A DNA stretch of 64,000 bases from Morinoia aosen (GCA_030386875.1 CM059567.1:79911130-79975129), one strand, 5' to 3'; shown: positions 12,236-23,339, numbered from the stretch's first letter. The notes: generated by a model not told the origin, from the letters alone. Made by a program: numbers and translations.

Positions 12236-13440
12236 TTATGGAAACGGCTGTAAGGCCAGATGTTGTTGCTGCTTCGGCCATTGGGTTCCGTTTGAGGCGA
12301 TGAAAGCAGCGGCCTTACTTATACTTCTCCGGAAGGTATCTGTGATACGCAGAAAAGTGGGAACTTCTAGTAGAAATAATTTACAATGAGACATATTTAG
12401 GTTACTGAACATAACAGGACTAGAGTTGATGCGTGAGGGGTAACTAAGGTAGGGCACTACACGACAAAGAGGAGAGCCCTAATATGTCAAGACAGCCATG
12501 TCAGTTATTCTTTCAAATAACACAAGTTTCAACTTCCTTGCGTTCATAGTTTTCCTTTTATTAGCAAATTGAAAGGGTCAGTTACTTCTGGCCTAGCCTG
12601 TATTATAGCCTGTATATTTATTCATTTATATTTTTTATTTTAGAGTTAAGATAAATTTTAGACAAGCCTCGTACTTATGCATGATTATGTATGTGTATAA
12701 ATGAGCATTATTAAGGGTGTGATGGATATTTTATGACGGTTTTGTTAGTAATTAAACAACTCCGCAATGTTTAACATAAACTACATCAGTTGAGACATCT
12801 GTCACTAATTGAATTGTTTTCTCAAACAAATGAGTCAAGAAATGCGAATGAGTCAAGAAATGAGTCAAGAAACTTAGTCTGGTTTGTATCTACGTCGATT
12901 ACAAACGCATGTATTTTCATTTCTTGAGGTAATATGCTATTTAAAGAGTATGAGTACAACAACTGATTCATGAATCCATTTGATAGTCGCGGACTTGAGC
13001 TCATGTGACATTACCCAAAAATCTTTGAAAGTGTACGTAAATTTCCGTTTAAAAAGACCCAACGTACGATTGTTGCGCGGGAATGTGCAGGAACTTTAGT
13101 GTGAACGATTATTGCGATCACATGCATAATGCTATATCCAATTATATGTACATATACTCCTCATGAGGCCCCTATAATATGAATATTTCTAAATTTGACT
13201 TTTCATAAAGTGTTTTAGAAGAATGAATTACTTAAATCCTGATTTGTCATAGAAACATTGTTTATTTAAACAGTGATAAAATTTTAGAAGTTGGAAATAA
13301 AACAAAAATTTGAATGCGCTTCACATTTTGAAATAATATTCGAAGCGGTCGCTGTGTGACGCAGAGACGCGGAAGTGAAGTTTGCCCTTATGTCACCCGA
13401 ACCTGCTGCACAAACATCGCCCACTTGGATAACTTAGCTC
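12236..13440. other. non-coding stretch with a short tandem repeat
   Basis: No gene is recognised. A short array of AATGAGTCAAGAAATG-type units lies at about 12828-12873. The DNA becomes richer in CpG from about 13340 towards the promoter at 13457. Confidence 0.5.
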
Positions 13441-13456
13441 GTCCTTGAAGTGAGGG

Positions 13457-13495
13457 TATAAAAAAGGCTTAGGCTTAGGCTGCAGCATCAGTTTT
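13457..13495 (+). promoter_or_regulatory. TATA box plus TCAGT initiator
   Basis: TATAAAAAA at 13457-13465 is followed 33 bp later (T of TATA to A of the initiator at 13490) by ATCAGTT, a good match to the arthropod initiator TCAGT. The predicted start lies 23 bp before the ATG at 13513. Both the spacing and the motif fit a pol II core promoter of a highly inducible or tissue-specific gene. Confidence 0.7.
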
Positions 13496-13512
13496 TTGCT
13501 GTACCTATCAAA

Positions 13513-14431
13513 ATGCGTTCCATGGTAAGCAAATCTGATATTAATATAAGCGTAATAATTGTTATACTCTTATTTGCTGATTTAAATCAGAGAAATATGA
13601 ATGCGTAAAACGTAGAAATACTCTCTTGATACCTGTGTTTTGATTTAAAATTTCACTTTGTTTCGCATGTTTCATCTCCAGCTTGCTGTCCTGTTGCTGG
13701 CTACGGCTGCCGTGGCCCAGCCCGAGCCTGTCTTAAACGTCGTCACTGGACTCACAAGCAACCTCCTCGGTGGTGGTTTGCTGGGCGGAGGAGGCGGCGC
13801 TGGTCTTCTTGAGGGTCTTTTGGGCGGTAATGGTTCTGGTCGGTGGCCTCGTCAGCGGTCTTCTGGGCGGTCTGGTGGGCAGAGCAGGTGCGAGTGGTGG
13901 ATTCGATGGTTCTTTGGGCGATGTTGGTGACCTGGTTACCTGTGTTCTTTCCCAGGTGCTAGGACAAGTTGGAGGTCTCCTTGACCAAATTCTTGGACCC
14001 GTTCACGGCGCTAGGGTAGCACCAACGGCAACCCCATCCCCATTCCCAACCCCACTACCGGTGGTACCACTACCGGTACCACTTCCACTACCACTACCAC
14101 TACCCCTGCCCCCTCTCTCTTGGACAAATTGATATGAGAAATCGAAGCAGGCCGCGCCGGCGCTGATGATATTATCAAGGCTTTCAATAATAACGATATT
14201 GATAAGGCCCTTATAGTAAAGGTCATAGCCGACAACATTCTTGGAGATGCTGATGTGGTCAAGCTTATTGTTCAAGGCTATGTTAGCGATGAAGCCTTTG
14301 TTCAGCTCATCCGTGACGGCGATGTTAACGCTGTTGTTCTTGCAAGTCTTGTTTTAGGATTTCAATTAAGTGTTCAAAATTTCAATTTACTCGTACGCGG
14401 TGAAACTATTAGCCCTCAGCTTAAAGGTTAA
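13513..14431 (+). pseudogene. secreted Gly/Thr-rich low-complexity protein gene, frame broken
   Basis: Exon 1 (13513-13524) encodes MRSM and ends at donor GTAAGC. The intron ends in CATCTCCAG, and exon 2 starts at 13682 in phase 0 with LAVLLLATAAVAQPEP, completing a standard signal peptide with likely cleavage after Ala-Val-Ala. Next come a GLLGG/GGG-rich segment, a Thr-rich segment (GGTTTGTTSTTTTTT) and a C-terminal part rich in Asp, Val and Leu. The frame starting at 13682 is left at about 13830, runs one frame over until about 14013, and is then regained. An in-frame TGA stands at 14135-14137, and the last frame ends with TAA at 14429. The compensating shifts lie in GC-rich low-complexity DNA, so assembly errors are as likely as true inactivation. 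The repaired length would be about 250 residues. The family is unrecognised; the composition suggests an extracellular, silk- or cuticle-like structural protein (inference). An AATAAA at 14911 could be its poly(A) signal. Confidence 0.65.
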
Positions 14432-14521
14432 CATCGGCATCTTTGGGATGCTTTATTTCCAATCAAGCCTGATACATATGATCTTAGCATTGGTTTTTCA
14501 AATGTCTTATAACTAACCCTA

Positions 14522-14706
14522 TATATAGGACACCATGACGGTTCCCCCGTAAAGCCGGTACCCATTTCCGACACCTGGGTCGAGTGGGGTATTGTGCTTG
14601 AGCTTTCCCTTATACCCAACGGGGAAAATCTCCGCTCCAGCGCTGGGAACGAACCCGCGACTTCCAGCATACAAGTCCGATCCCTTAACCACTGTACCAC
14701 GGAGAG
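14522..14706 (-). mobile_element. tRNA-derived SINE
   Basis: On the minus strand the head has A-box TGGTACAGTGG and B-box-like GGTTCGTTCCC at tRNA spacing, with an anticodon-loop-like segment between. The body contains TTTTCCCCGTTGGGTATAAG, CAATACCCCACTCGACCCAG and ACCGGCTTTACGGGGGAACC, ending GTCATGGTG near 14533. The second half of this body matches the SINE at 7672-7865. It lies just downstream of the secreted-protein gene, possibly within its 3' untranslated region. Confidence 0.8.
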
Positions 14707-15217
14707 GCTGAAGTAGAAGCTGCGATCTTAGCTGCGCGCAGAGGCTAGGTTTGTGGTAACAAATAAGTGCAGTGGAGCTGGTGAGGTGGACGCTTAGTGA
14801 CCTAAGGGCTCCACTAAACGCATTTTCTTCTTTTCTACAATGTCCGAAAGTTTCAAGTATCAGCAGTAGTTCGGATAATATTTTTTCAAAATTTTGTTAA
14901 CTATATTTGTAATAAAGTGGTATTATTTGGAATTAGAAAACCTTAACAAATAATAAAATTTCTTGCATTGAAATTAGTTTTACTAATTCTTATTTTTAAA
15001 TTTTAGCTGTTCCGCGTATCCGACCGACGAAGACGTGTTCAAAATCAAATTTAATGTTAGAATTCGATAGCAATTTCTGAGAGCAATAGTCAATAATGAA
15101 ATACCCATGCATTAGATTAGATTAGTTAATCGAAGCCTTCCTAACTGCAACAAAGGTGCTCCAAAGAGAGAAAGGAGAAAGGCACCATTTAGTATTGATT
15201 TAAAGAAACACAAAATC
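14707..15217. other. non-coding stretch, nothing recognised
   Basis: AT-rich; contains AATAAA at 14911-14916. No coding frame of interest. Confidence 0.5.
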
Positions 15218-15219
15218 TA

Positions 15220-16441
15220 CAGGGGTTGGACAAAATAATGGAATCACCATGGAAAATCAACTAAATATTTTTTGATAAGGTGTAGGCCCACCTTTTGAGC
15301 CAATTACAGCCTCAATTCTCTGAAGTATTGATTTATAGAAATTGTGAATTGCTTCTAAAGTATTTTAGCCCATTCTTCTGTTAGAACACCATCCAAATAT
15401 TTTAGAGACGATGGAGGCGGAAATCGACTTCTTACTTGAATCTCTAAAATCGACCAAAAATGTTCGAAAATGTTAAGGTCTGGAGATTGTGGGGGCGAGA
15501 TGAGATGCTCAAATTCATTAGAATGTATTTCATGCCATTCTTTAAGAATTATAGCTGTATGGATTGGGGCATAATAATCTTGAAAGATGGCGTTCCCCTT
15601 CGGAAACAGTGCTTGAACCATGCGATGAACTAGGTGTCAAAAAATTCCTAGATAATCTCGGCTTGTAATGCCTCCATGAAGGGATATCATTGGCTCTGCA
15701 GATTTCTAAGAAATTGCACCCCAGATTATCAGAGAACAACCGTCTTGTAATGCGGTTGGGAGAAGGCAGTGTGGCTTCTTTCGGTTGTCTCCAAACGTAC
15801 ACTCAGCTGGAGGTCGGAAATATGGTAAACGATGATTTGTCAGAGAAAAATACATTTTTCCACTGCTCGACAGACCAATTCTGGTGGTTTCCACACCTCT
15901 CTAAGCTCTCCGTAACATTAGTCATTGAGAGTAGAGATTTTCTAATTACAATTCTTCCTTAAAATCCAGATTTGTGCAGCTCCCTATGAACAGTTTCTGC
16001 GAAAACTGGGTTCTGTATGAGTTCATTTAGGTCTGTAGCGATTTTACGAAACTTACGACTTGTCTTACGTGGTCTTACGACTCATTCTAATAATTTTTAT
16101 TTAGAGTCCGACAGTCTCTCAGACAACTTCAACTTTCGGCCAGACCTGTGCTTTGCTGAGGATGTTTTTCCTTCTCCTTCAAAGGCAGTCATTACTTTTG
16201 AAACAGTACCTCTTGAAATGTCAAAAATTAGGGCAGTTTCTGTTAGGCTAGCACCTGCCATACGACCACCAGCAATTTAGCCTCTTTGAGAGTCAAGGAG
16301 GTTTACCTGTTAATATAAATAAAATATCAAATACCAACAATAAAAACAAACATTGAAATATGTTAAGTTTTGATGGCTTAAAACATGTTCGAAGAACCTG
16401 ATCCAAATTTTAGGCGGTAATATTATTTTGTCCAACTCCTG
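15220..16441 (-). mobile_element. dead Tc1/mariner-superfamily transposon with terminal inverted repeats
   Basis: The left end CAGGGGTTGGACAAAATAAT (15220) is matched by the inverted right end (TATTATTTTGTCCAACTCCTG, ending 16441). The left end abuts a TA dinucleotide, as expected for this superfamily; a TA is not preserved on the right. Minus-strand frames carry a Tc1-type transposase in pieces. A piece at 15706-15894 ends in IIWGAIS, typical of the block before the second aspartate. A piece at 15355-15621 contains SPPQSPDLNIFEHFWSILE, the block with the terminal glutamate. Frameshifts separate the pieces, so the element is non-functional. Confidence 0.85.
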
Positions 16442-17348
16442 TGTGTGTAAAGTGCGATGAAACAGCGTGTTGAGGAAGAAGTTATTGAAACAAAGTTTTA
16501 GTCTAAAAAAGGATGAGGTACTTACAAACAGGAAAGCAGTATTCCGAGGTAAAAAGGTCCATAACAAAACAAGAACAAAATTCTATTTCAACAGACGAAA
16601 AGCCCACTTAACCTTTAGCTTACGAGTTTATATTTTCCCCCTGGGAGTGCTAATTCCTATTGATACAATAATTGTATTCACATGAGGGGATCCTGATACG
16701 TTGAAAAATTCCTAATTGATGTCATTAAACCTAATTTCATTTGCCGTGCGGTATATAAACTATAGAAATTTACGCAAGGTTAAAATGAAGTTAGAAATCA
16801 CTAACTTATAACTTTTCCCCAAACATTGTTGGTAGAGAAAAATTTCATTTTTACTAAAATTTTCCTTGTTCAAATCGACGTATACTTTTCCCCAAAACCG
16901 AGAAAACTTCTCTCAAATGTTTGATGCCATAACATGCATAAAATCTAGGCGTAAATCCGTCTGTAGCTGATTTTTTGGGTTAGGTCCAAGACTACTATGT
17001 TTGTCGACGACTGATGAGTGAATATTGGGTGGACGCGCGAATACACGTTTCCGACAGGATGAAGTTGATTGGAAACATGTCTTAGAGCCAGACCTTATAT
17101 ATGAAGTGCCGGAGTGAAAATGATTTGCTCACAGTTGCAGTGAAGGAGCAGCTAGAGTTATTCATTGGGGAAATCAAGAGTTCACTCAAAGCTGTGGCTT
17201 TGTAGCTATGCAGACTTAAACTCACGGCCTAAACTACATTTACTTTACTGAACTGCAAAAAAAAACAATGCAGGGCGTAGCAGGTGTTTCAGTTGTGTGT
17301 GTTGAGTGGCCGCAATATACCTGGGCCGTACGATGTATTCCACTCCTC
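16442..17348. other. non-coding stretch, nothing recognised
   Basis: No gene or repeat termini seen. The word ACTTTTCCCCAAA occurs twice (about 16812 and 16887), which may be a small duplication. Confidence 0.45.
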
Positions 17349-18300
17349 ATCATGAACAACGTAGGACTTCCATTATAAACACCCGCATTAGGCGGTATGA
17401 CACTACGAGGCTGGAAATGAACAACGTAGGACTTTCATTATAAACACCCGCATTAGGCGTTATGACACACTACGAGGCTGGAAATGAACAACGTAGAATT
17501 TTCATTATAACCACCCGCATTAGGCGGTATGACACACTACAAGGCTTGAAATGAACAACGTAGGACTTTCATTATAAACACCCGCATTAGGCGTTATGAC
17601 ACACTACGAGGATGGAAATGAACAACGTAGAATTTTCATTATAACCACCCGCATTAGGTGGTATGACACACTACGAGGCTGGAAATGAACAACGTAGGAC
17701 TTTCATTATAAACACCCGCAGTAGGCTGTATGACACACTATGAGGGAGGAAATGAGCAACGTAGGACTTTCATTATAAACACCCGCATTAGGCGGTATGA
17801 CACACTACAAGGCTGGAAATGAACAACGTAGGACTTTCATTATAAACACCCGCAGTAGGCTGTATGACACACTATGAGGGAGGAAATGAGCAACGTAGGA
17901 CTTTCATTATAAACACCCGCATTAGGCGGTATGACACACTATGAGGCTGGAAAATGAACAACGTAGGACTTTCATTATAAACACCCGCATTAGGCGGTAT
18001 GACATACTATGAGGCTGGAAAGTGAACAACGTAGGACTTTCATTATAAACACCCGCATTAGGCGGTATGACACACTATGAGGCTGGAAAATGAACAACGT
18101 AGGACTTTCATTAAAAACACCCGCATTAGGCGGTATGACACACTATGAGGCTGGAAAGTGAACAACGTAGGACTTTCATTAAAAACACCCGCATTAGGCG
18201 GCATGACACACTATGAGGCTGGAAAGTGAACAACGTAGGACTTTCATTAAAAACACCCGCATTAGGCGGTATGACACACTACGAGGCTGGAAAGTGAACA
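17349..18300 (+). repeat. 67-bp satellite, 14 units
   Basis: The unit of about 67 bp contains AACAACGTAGGACTTTCATT, then ACACCCGCATTAGGCGGTAT and GACACACTA. Units start near 17356, 17418, 17486, 17553, 17620, 17687, 17755, 17822, 17889, 17957, 18025, 18093, 18160 and 18228. Variant units recur at two-unit spacing (for example the CAGTAGGCTGTATG variant near 17718 and 17851, and the GTAGAATTTTCATTATAACC variant near 17490 and 17625), indicating a 134-bp dimeric higher-order unit in the middle of the array. The last five or six units share GTGAAC or AAATGAAC variants and are more homogeneous. Confidence 0.95.
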
Positions 18301-18723
18301 TCCGAAGCCCATCTAACGCTAGCCTTCAAACGTGTTTAGGAACAAAATTAATGGAAGCAGACAAATTTCGTGTGATTTGTGCACTTTTTTTAATTTGCTT
18401 TAAAAAATATTTACTGACTAGGACTGAAGAAGAAATTTTCAAAATTAGCTCATATCCTAAACTAAAAATTAAAAAATAAAAGAAAACAAAAAATTTGGAA
18501 GAAGTTCCTATATAATATAAATGACAACCAATTGGACTTGAATTATTTATTGCGCGTGTAAGGACTAAATTGATAGACTAATCATTAAATGTAAATAATA
18601 GTCACGCCAATTCTTGAACAAATAATTGAAACCAAATGAATGATTTACTCTCTTGGATATGTTGCTTGTGATTTGAAAAATTTTATCAATACCGGTCTCA
18701 AATGAAAATGGTGTAACATTGAA
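18301..18723. other. non-coding stretch, nothing recognised
   Basis: AT-rich spacer between the satellite and a LINE tail. The open frame that leaves the satellite and ends at 18479 is not supported as a gene. Confidence 0.5.
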
Positions 18724-18865
18724 CATAAAGAAAAAAGATAAACTTTATTTCCAATAGAGATGATAGAATAATACGTTGGTTTTTAAAATATATTAAAGTA
18801 AGGCCCTTAGTTGATACACACACATGAGTATCGTAAAACCCATGTCACTAGTCGAGACAATTAAA
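18724..18865 (-). mobile_element. LINE 3' end fragment, minus orientation
   Basis: The reverse complement ends TCTCTATTGGAAATAAAGTT, then a T/C-rich tail. Upstream it matches 26130-26262 (shared GTGACATG, ACTCATGTGTGTGTATCA, TTTAAAAACCAA). Such ends (AATAAA followed by a short simple tail) are typical of 5'-truncated non-LTR retrotransposon copies. Only the untranslated 3' end is present. Confidence 0.7.
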
Positions 18866-19189
18866 GATTGATGGCAGTGTATTTCTATTGCTGTTTGATT
18901 TAAAGTTTGATAATATATGTAACTACATTTAGAAAAGAAGGCATAATTTCAGTCACGATGCATTGTTGAAAATACTCGTTTTAGTGCACACTCACATTGA
19001 AGTACGAGCTCAGGGACTTGCAATATAAGGAATTATTTTGGGAAGTAAAACTGGTGGATTAAAATTTTTCTGCATCTAAGGCAACGAGGTTGACATTTAG
19101 AACAACATTTTCACTCCTCAGTATCATCTAGTGTGTCAATAAAGGGAATTATTACTGATGGAGGTGATAGTTTGAAAACAACAAATAAT
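18866..19189. other. non-coding stretch, nothing recognised
   Basis: AT-rich DNA between the LINE tail and the mariner fragment. No coding frame or repeat terminus is evident. Confidence 0.4.
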
Positions 19190-19325
19190 TCTTTGACAAC
19201 GAATTGAAGTGTTTCAAGAACTGAAGGAAAACGGTGAAACCATCCGCAAAACTCTTCGTTCAATGGTGGCTAGACGTAATATTTGCCTTGAGAAAAATGG
19301 ACGGTATGTCGAAGGATACTAAATT
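19190..19325 (+). pseudogene. mariner-like transposase C-terminal fragment
   Basis: The frame reads LQELKENGETIRKTLRSMVA, then RRNICLEKNGRYVEGY and a stop at about 19320. The end resembles mariner transposase termini, in which an Arg-rich helix and a C-x5-GG-HxE-like ending follow an LQELK block. It has no catalytic residues and is probably a relic of the same lineage as 12030-12235. Confidence 0.45.
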
Positions 19326-20151
19326 ACTTTATTTATTTAAACGTTATTAAAGGTAATGATTTGTTACTCTTTTAAATTTTTGTTTGTTCGGTTTTTGGAA
19401 AGCACTAAATAAGGAAGAATATCAATATTGTTTTAAAAACTTTTCCCTTGAACAACTAGTTTTTCTACCCCTCTCAGTAAATCGATCATTGTAAAGTGGT
19501 TATAATGGCAATAGATATGATGGCGTATTTTCAAAAACCTAAATTTTTCGAAAAGGAAAACAAATTTACTACATTGTGAAGAAAATACAATTGAAATATG
19601 TTAATTTAAAGCAGAGACATAGTTAATTAAAAAGTTAGGGAAATTGATGTGGGGCACCCAGTATATTCTCGAGTCCGTATCGTGGATACCGAGTGCGGTG
19701 GGGTATTGCATATTATAACATTCATACACAAGCTCGCAGTTCCTATCAGTGATTCTGAATTTCTGTATCTAGGATACGACATGAATGGCTATAACTACCT
19801 CTATTGCGGCTCACAAATACTGTTTTCTAAGTGTTTATTTCTGTCACAAAAAAAATAAGTTACCTTTGAAATAAGCTTACATACATACATACAAAAATAA
19901 ACCAGGCTTCTCCTCCCTACGGGGATGGTAGCCAACAGCAAGCCACAATCATCGCCCTATTCAAGGCTCTTGAAATAAGGTAAAGCATGGAAACTGCACT
20001 CGAACGAAAATTAGTTCAATAAAATGTATTGAATCCCGTCATTTTTGACGGGCCGTGTGCACTCGTCTCATAATTTAGTTCAACTATTGCATCAGAATAT
20101 ATTTTGTGGTTTGGTTTTACAGGTAATAAAAAATAGTCTGTATTAGATCTG
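19326..20151. other. non-coding stretch, nothing recognised
   Basis: AT-rich. A CATACATACATA run lies near 19880. A polypyrimidine-rich stretch ending TTTTACAG at about 20122 precedes the BED-finger frame and could be a splice acceptor. Confidence 0.4.
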
Positions 20152-20448
20152 ATGGCAACAGCCGATGTTGTAGAAACTAAAGTCTTCATGTGGCGACACT
20201 ATGTTAAAGATGCAACTGGAGAAAGTGCGAGGTGTATAAAGTGCGGCAAGAGTTTTCTATGCAAAGGCTGGTCTACCAGTGGTTTGTTACGTCACTTAAA
20301 GAGTAAACACAACATAGTGAAGCCTGAAACTGTAAGCCCAGTTCCCTCAACTACTTCTCTTTCATTTCAAATTAATTCAAGTCAAGTTCAGTTTAATCCA
20401 AGTGATGTTCGAATTAATCCAATTCATGTTGAAATTAACCCAAGTTAA
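20152..20448 (+). pseudogene. BED-type zinc finger fragment followed by heptapeptide repeat
   Basis: A 98-residue frame. Residues 13-55 form a BED finger: W14 and the following aromatic, C28 and C31 in ARCIKCGKSF, then STSGLLRHLKSKH with H48 and H53 in the usual spacing. BED fingers bind DNA and occur at the N-terminus of hAT-type transposases and in domesticated relatives. After a short Pro/Ser/Thr linker the protein continues into degenerate heptads of the type Q-V-Q-I-N-P-S, encoded by a 21-bp repeat, and stops at 20446. No transposase core follows. The start ATG at 20152 is the first in frame. It may be the N-terminal remnant of a transposon or a captured host exon. Confidence 0.65.
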
Positions 20449-20640
20449 GTTCAATTTAATCCAGGTCAAGTTAACCCAAGTCAAAGTCAAATTAATCCGA
20501 GTCACGTTCAAATTAATTCAACCCTTCGTTGAGTTAAGAACTGTCATAATCACTCGTTAATTTGAGTGCTCTTTGTGTTAAATATGCATCTATTGGATGT
20601 GAAGAGCAAGACAAACGGTTTTCCTTTGAGCATACCCGGA
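20375..20640 (+). repeat. 21-bp heptad repeat element, copy 1
   Basis: Degenerate 21-bp units built on CAAGTTCAAATTAATCCAAGT run to about 20520. They are followed by a conserved downstream block (GTTGAGTTAAGAAC, CACTCGTTAATTTGAGTG, TTTGTGTTAAATATGCATCT). The same order of repeats plus block recurs at 29515-29880 and, more decayed, at 63286-63770. Confidence 0.8.
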
Positions 20641-22324
20641 GCACTAGGAATCCCATACCCGGAGCTGCTTTTCTCTGCCGGTGTTGGAGCTACATATGCT
20701 CTCCATTCGCTATTCTCTGCACCTACCGCTGCCGCCTCTACCTTCATATAATTCTGCTGCCGCTTCATCTCTTACCTCGAGATCTACTGCTTGGGAACCA
20801 GGTCTTTACTCGCACGACTATATATATATATCTACCGATGATGTCGCACGTCACGGGATCCTCTGCGGGGAGATGGTGAGACCTCCGCACTGACTCCCGA
20901 TGCGCCCGTGGCCTCTTCGGGTGGACAGCGCACGAGCTCGACTGCTTGCAATGGTGAGACACCGTCTTTAGGTAGCGTCGCGGGGTGGTGTGTTGTAGCA
21001 GTTCAGTGTAGCAGTGTCATGCTTCTCCGCATAACTGTGTAAGGAATATCGCTAAAGATCTGAATAATCGTCCGGCCAACGACTTATTCATAAATGATTC
21101 AAAAGACCAAATATTAAGCCTGATTTCTGCGAGGAAGCATTGCAACATTAAATTCAAGAACAGTCGACTCGTCAGGAACAACGCCCAGACGTCGTCGATA
21201 CGCGTTACGAACGAAGACGCTAACGGAAGATGCTAAGAACCTCAACGGATGTTTTCATTTGCTTTAATTCATATGTTTAACATTGTTTTGTGGGGATTTT
21301 TATATAGTAATGAGGGTAAGGTTAATGATGTATGTTTTCTATTCGATAGTAGGGATATATCACGTTCTTATTGGTAACCTTGTTAGGTTGTTATTCAAAC
21401 TTGGCACCTCAAGGGGACGCCAGACGCGGTTGCCTGAGGGAGAGAAGGGCAGTCTAGGCGAGGTTACCATCATAAGCAGTCGCATACGAATTTGTCCGCC
21501 TTCCTAGGCCCAGTTGGGCGGGGGCCTCGCCTCTTATAATGATACGAATCATTGGCAAGATACTAAAACGACTCAAGTATCTTCGTGACATCCATTTGTG
21601 AACATATTATACTCAAAATCCGTGGCGACGTGATCACAACCGTCAACCTTGCCGGCCCACCCACAACCGAACATGGCGGTTGCCGCTCCGGCGTACCTGC
21701 CATACATCGCTCTGACTGCGAGACCGATCTCCAAATCTCAAGATAAGTTTCCCTCTGATTTCATGTCAAATCCCAGTTCCCTCTCACGCTTCTAAGTATA
21801 TTAGGATGTGAATGCGCAGATCGCGTGCATTCAATTAGCGTGCGTACTTTCGATGATTAATGTCTTGATAATCCCCTTTGTTCAATAGTGAATTTCTTTT
21901 ATATTTCCTGTGTCTTTAATAACCCTCAGATAAATAGGAGGAGAGGACATGATGATTCAGAAGGAAAGTAATAATGTTTGAAGCCAGGAAACACGGCTAA
22001 AATGCACGATTAATTTATGGCCTTAAGCCGCTCGTAACGTTTACCGAAGATTGAATTAAATATTCATTCAGATAAAGATCTGAATTGGTGGCAGCTACCT
22101 TGATATTACCAAGTAGAAAATATATGAATAGTGACGAATAATCTTGATGTCACGACTAATAATATAACATGGAAAAATATCATGCATCGCAACAAAGAAT
22201 GACGGCAGAGAAAAATGAAGACCGTGACCTCAGCGAGATAAAATAAAGAGGGTCACGACACAGTTCAGTGGTGTAGCCTAGCGAATCCTTGAATAAATCT
22301 GGAGAGACGAAACTTTGAACTTTA
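20641..22324. other. non-coding stretch, locally CpG-rich
   Basis: Mixed composition with CpG-rich patches at about 20840-20980 and 21170-21530 and a short TATATATATA run at 20820. No protein domain is recognisable in any frame. The position near 21640 (TGGCGACGTGATCAC) resembles a retroelement primer binding site but has no LTR to support it. Confidence 0.35.
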
Positions 22325-23090
22325 GGTATTGCGGCCTTGTGCCCTATGTAACGTAATTTACTTATTGCGGCCTTCTGCTTTGTGTAACGTAATTTACTTA
22401 TTGTGGCCTTGTGTCCAGTGTAACCTAATTCACTTACTATTGCGGCCTTGTGCCCTGTGTAACGTATTTCACTTACTATTGCGGCCTTGTGCCCTTTGTA
22501 ACGTATTTCACTTACTATTGCTGGCTTGTGCCCTGTGTAACGTATTTCACTTACTATTGCGGTCTTGTGCCCTGTGTAACGTATTTGACTTATTATTGCC
22601 GCCTTGTGCTCTGTGTAACGTATTTCACTTACTATTGCGGCCTTGTGCCCTGTGTAACGTATTTCACTTACCATTGCGGTCTTGTGCCCTGTGTGACGTA
22701 TTTCACTTACTATTGCGGCCTTGTGCCCTGTGTAACGTATTTCAACTTACTATTGCGGCCTTGTGCCCTTTGTAGCGTATTTCACTTACTATTGCGGTCT
22801 TGTGCCCTGTGTAACGTATTTGTTTTATTATTGCCGCCTTGTGCCCTGTGTAACGTATTTCACTTACTATTGCGGCCTTGTGCCTTGTGTAACGTATTTC
22901 ACTTACTATTGCGGCCTTGTGCCCTGTGTAACGTATTTCACTTACTATTGCGGCCTTCTGCCCTGTATAACGTATTTCACTTACTATTGCGGCCTTGTTT
23001 CCTTAATTTACGAATTGCGGCCTTGTGCCCTTGATTCACGAATTACAAACTAGTGCCTTTGATTCACGTGTTGCGGCCTTGTGCTCTTTT
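22325..23090 (+). repeat. 39-bp (13-codon) minisatellite, about 18 units plus decayed end
   Basis: The unit is TGCGGCCTTGTGCCCTGTGT followed by AACGTATTTCACTTACTAT, 39 bp. The first three units are 36 bp, and the last three or four (from about 22986) are shortened and degenerate. Because the period is a multiple of three, several frames on both strands stay open across the array: about 194 codons on the plus strand and 164 on the minus strand. Units 7-8 (22556) and 13-14 (22791) share the rare TTGACTTATTATTGCCGCC-type variant, so a six-unit block of about 235 bp was itself duplicated. There is no signal peptide, promoter or other evidence of translation. Confidence 0.93.
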
Positions 23091-23339
23091 TAATAGCTGA
23101 TCAGTCTCTCCTTCGACAGAAGTCGTGACAATTCAGGCACCGGGAAAGCGCTCCTTGAGACGATGCTCAACCGGTCTAGTCTCCATCCCTCCGGTCCATA
23201 GTTATGACTTACTGAACCTATCGATCTTCCCGGCGTTTCTTCAATGCTAGTGCAATTAAAGATCTTTCGTTCTACCCTATTTTTTAAAACTGCTATAGCT
23301 GTCACCGCTATTATTTTTGTCATTTTGTTTTTGGTATCT

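Noticed and set aside
19649..19720. Possible third copy of the SINE body (GGGTATTGC, ACCGAG words)
   Set aside because: The match to the other two SINEs is too short and lacks A- and B-boxes.
21590..21660. LTR end plus primer-binding-site-like TGGCGACGTGATCAC
   Set aside because: No second LTR copy, no target duplication and no internal retroelement domain nearby.
22180..23053. Long open frames on both strands over the 39-bp repeat as protein genes
   Set aside because: They follow from the 13-codon period; there is no promoter, signal peptide or non-repeat domain, and single unit indels shift the frames.
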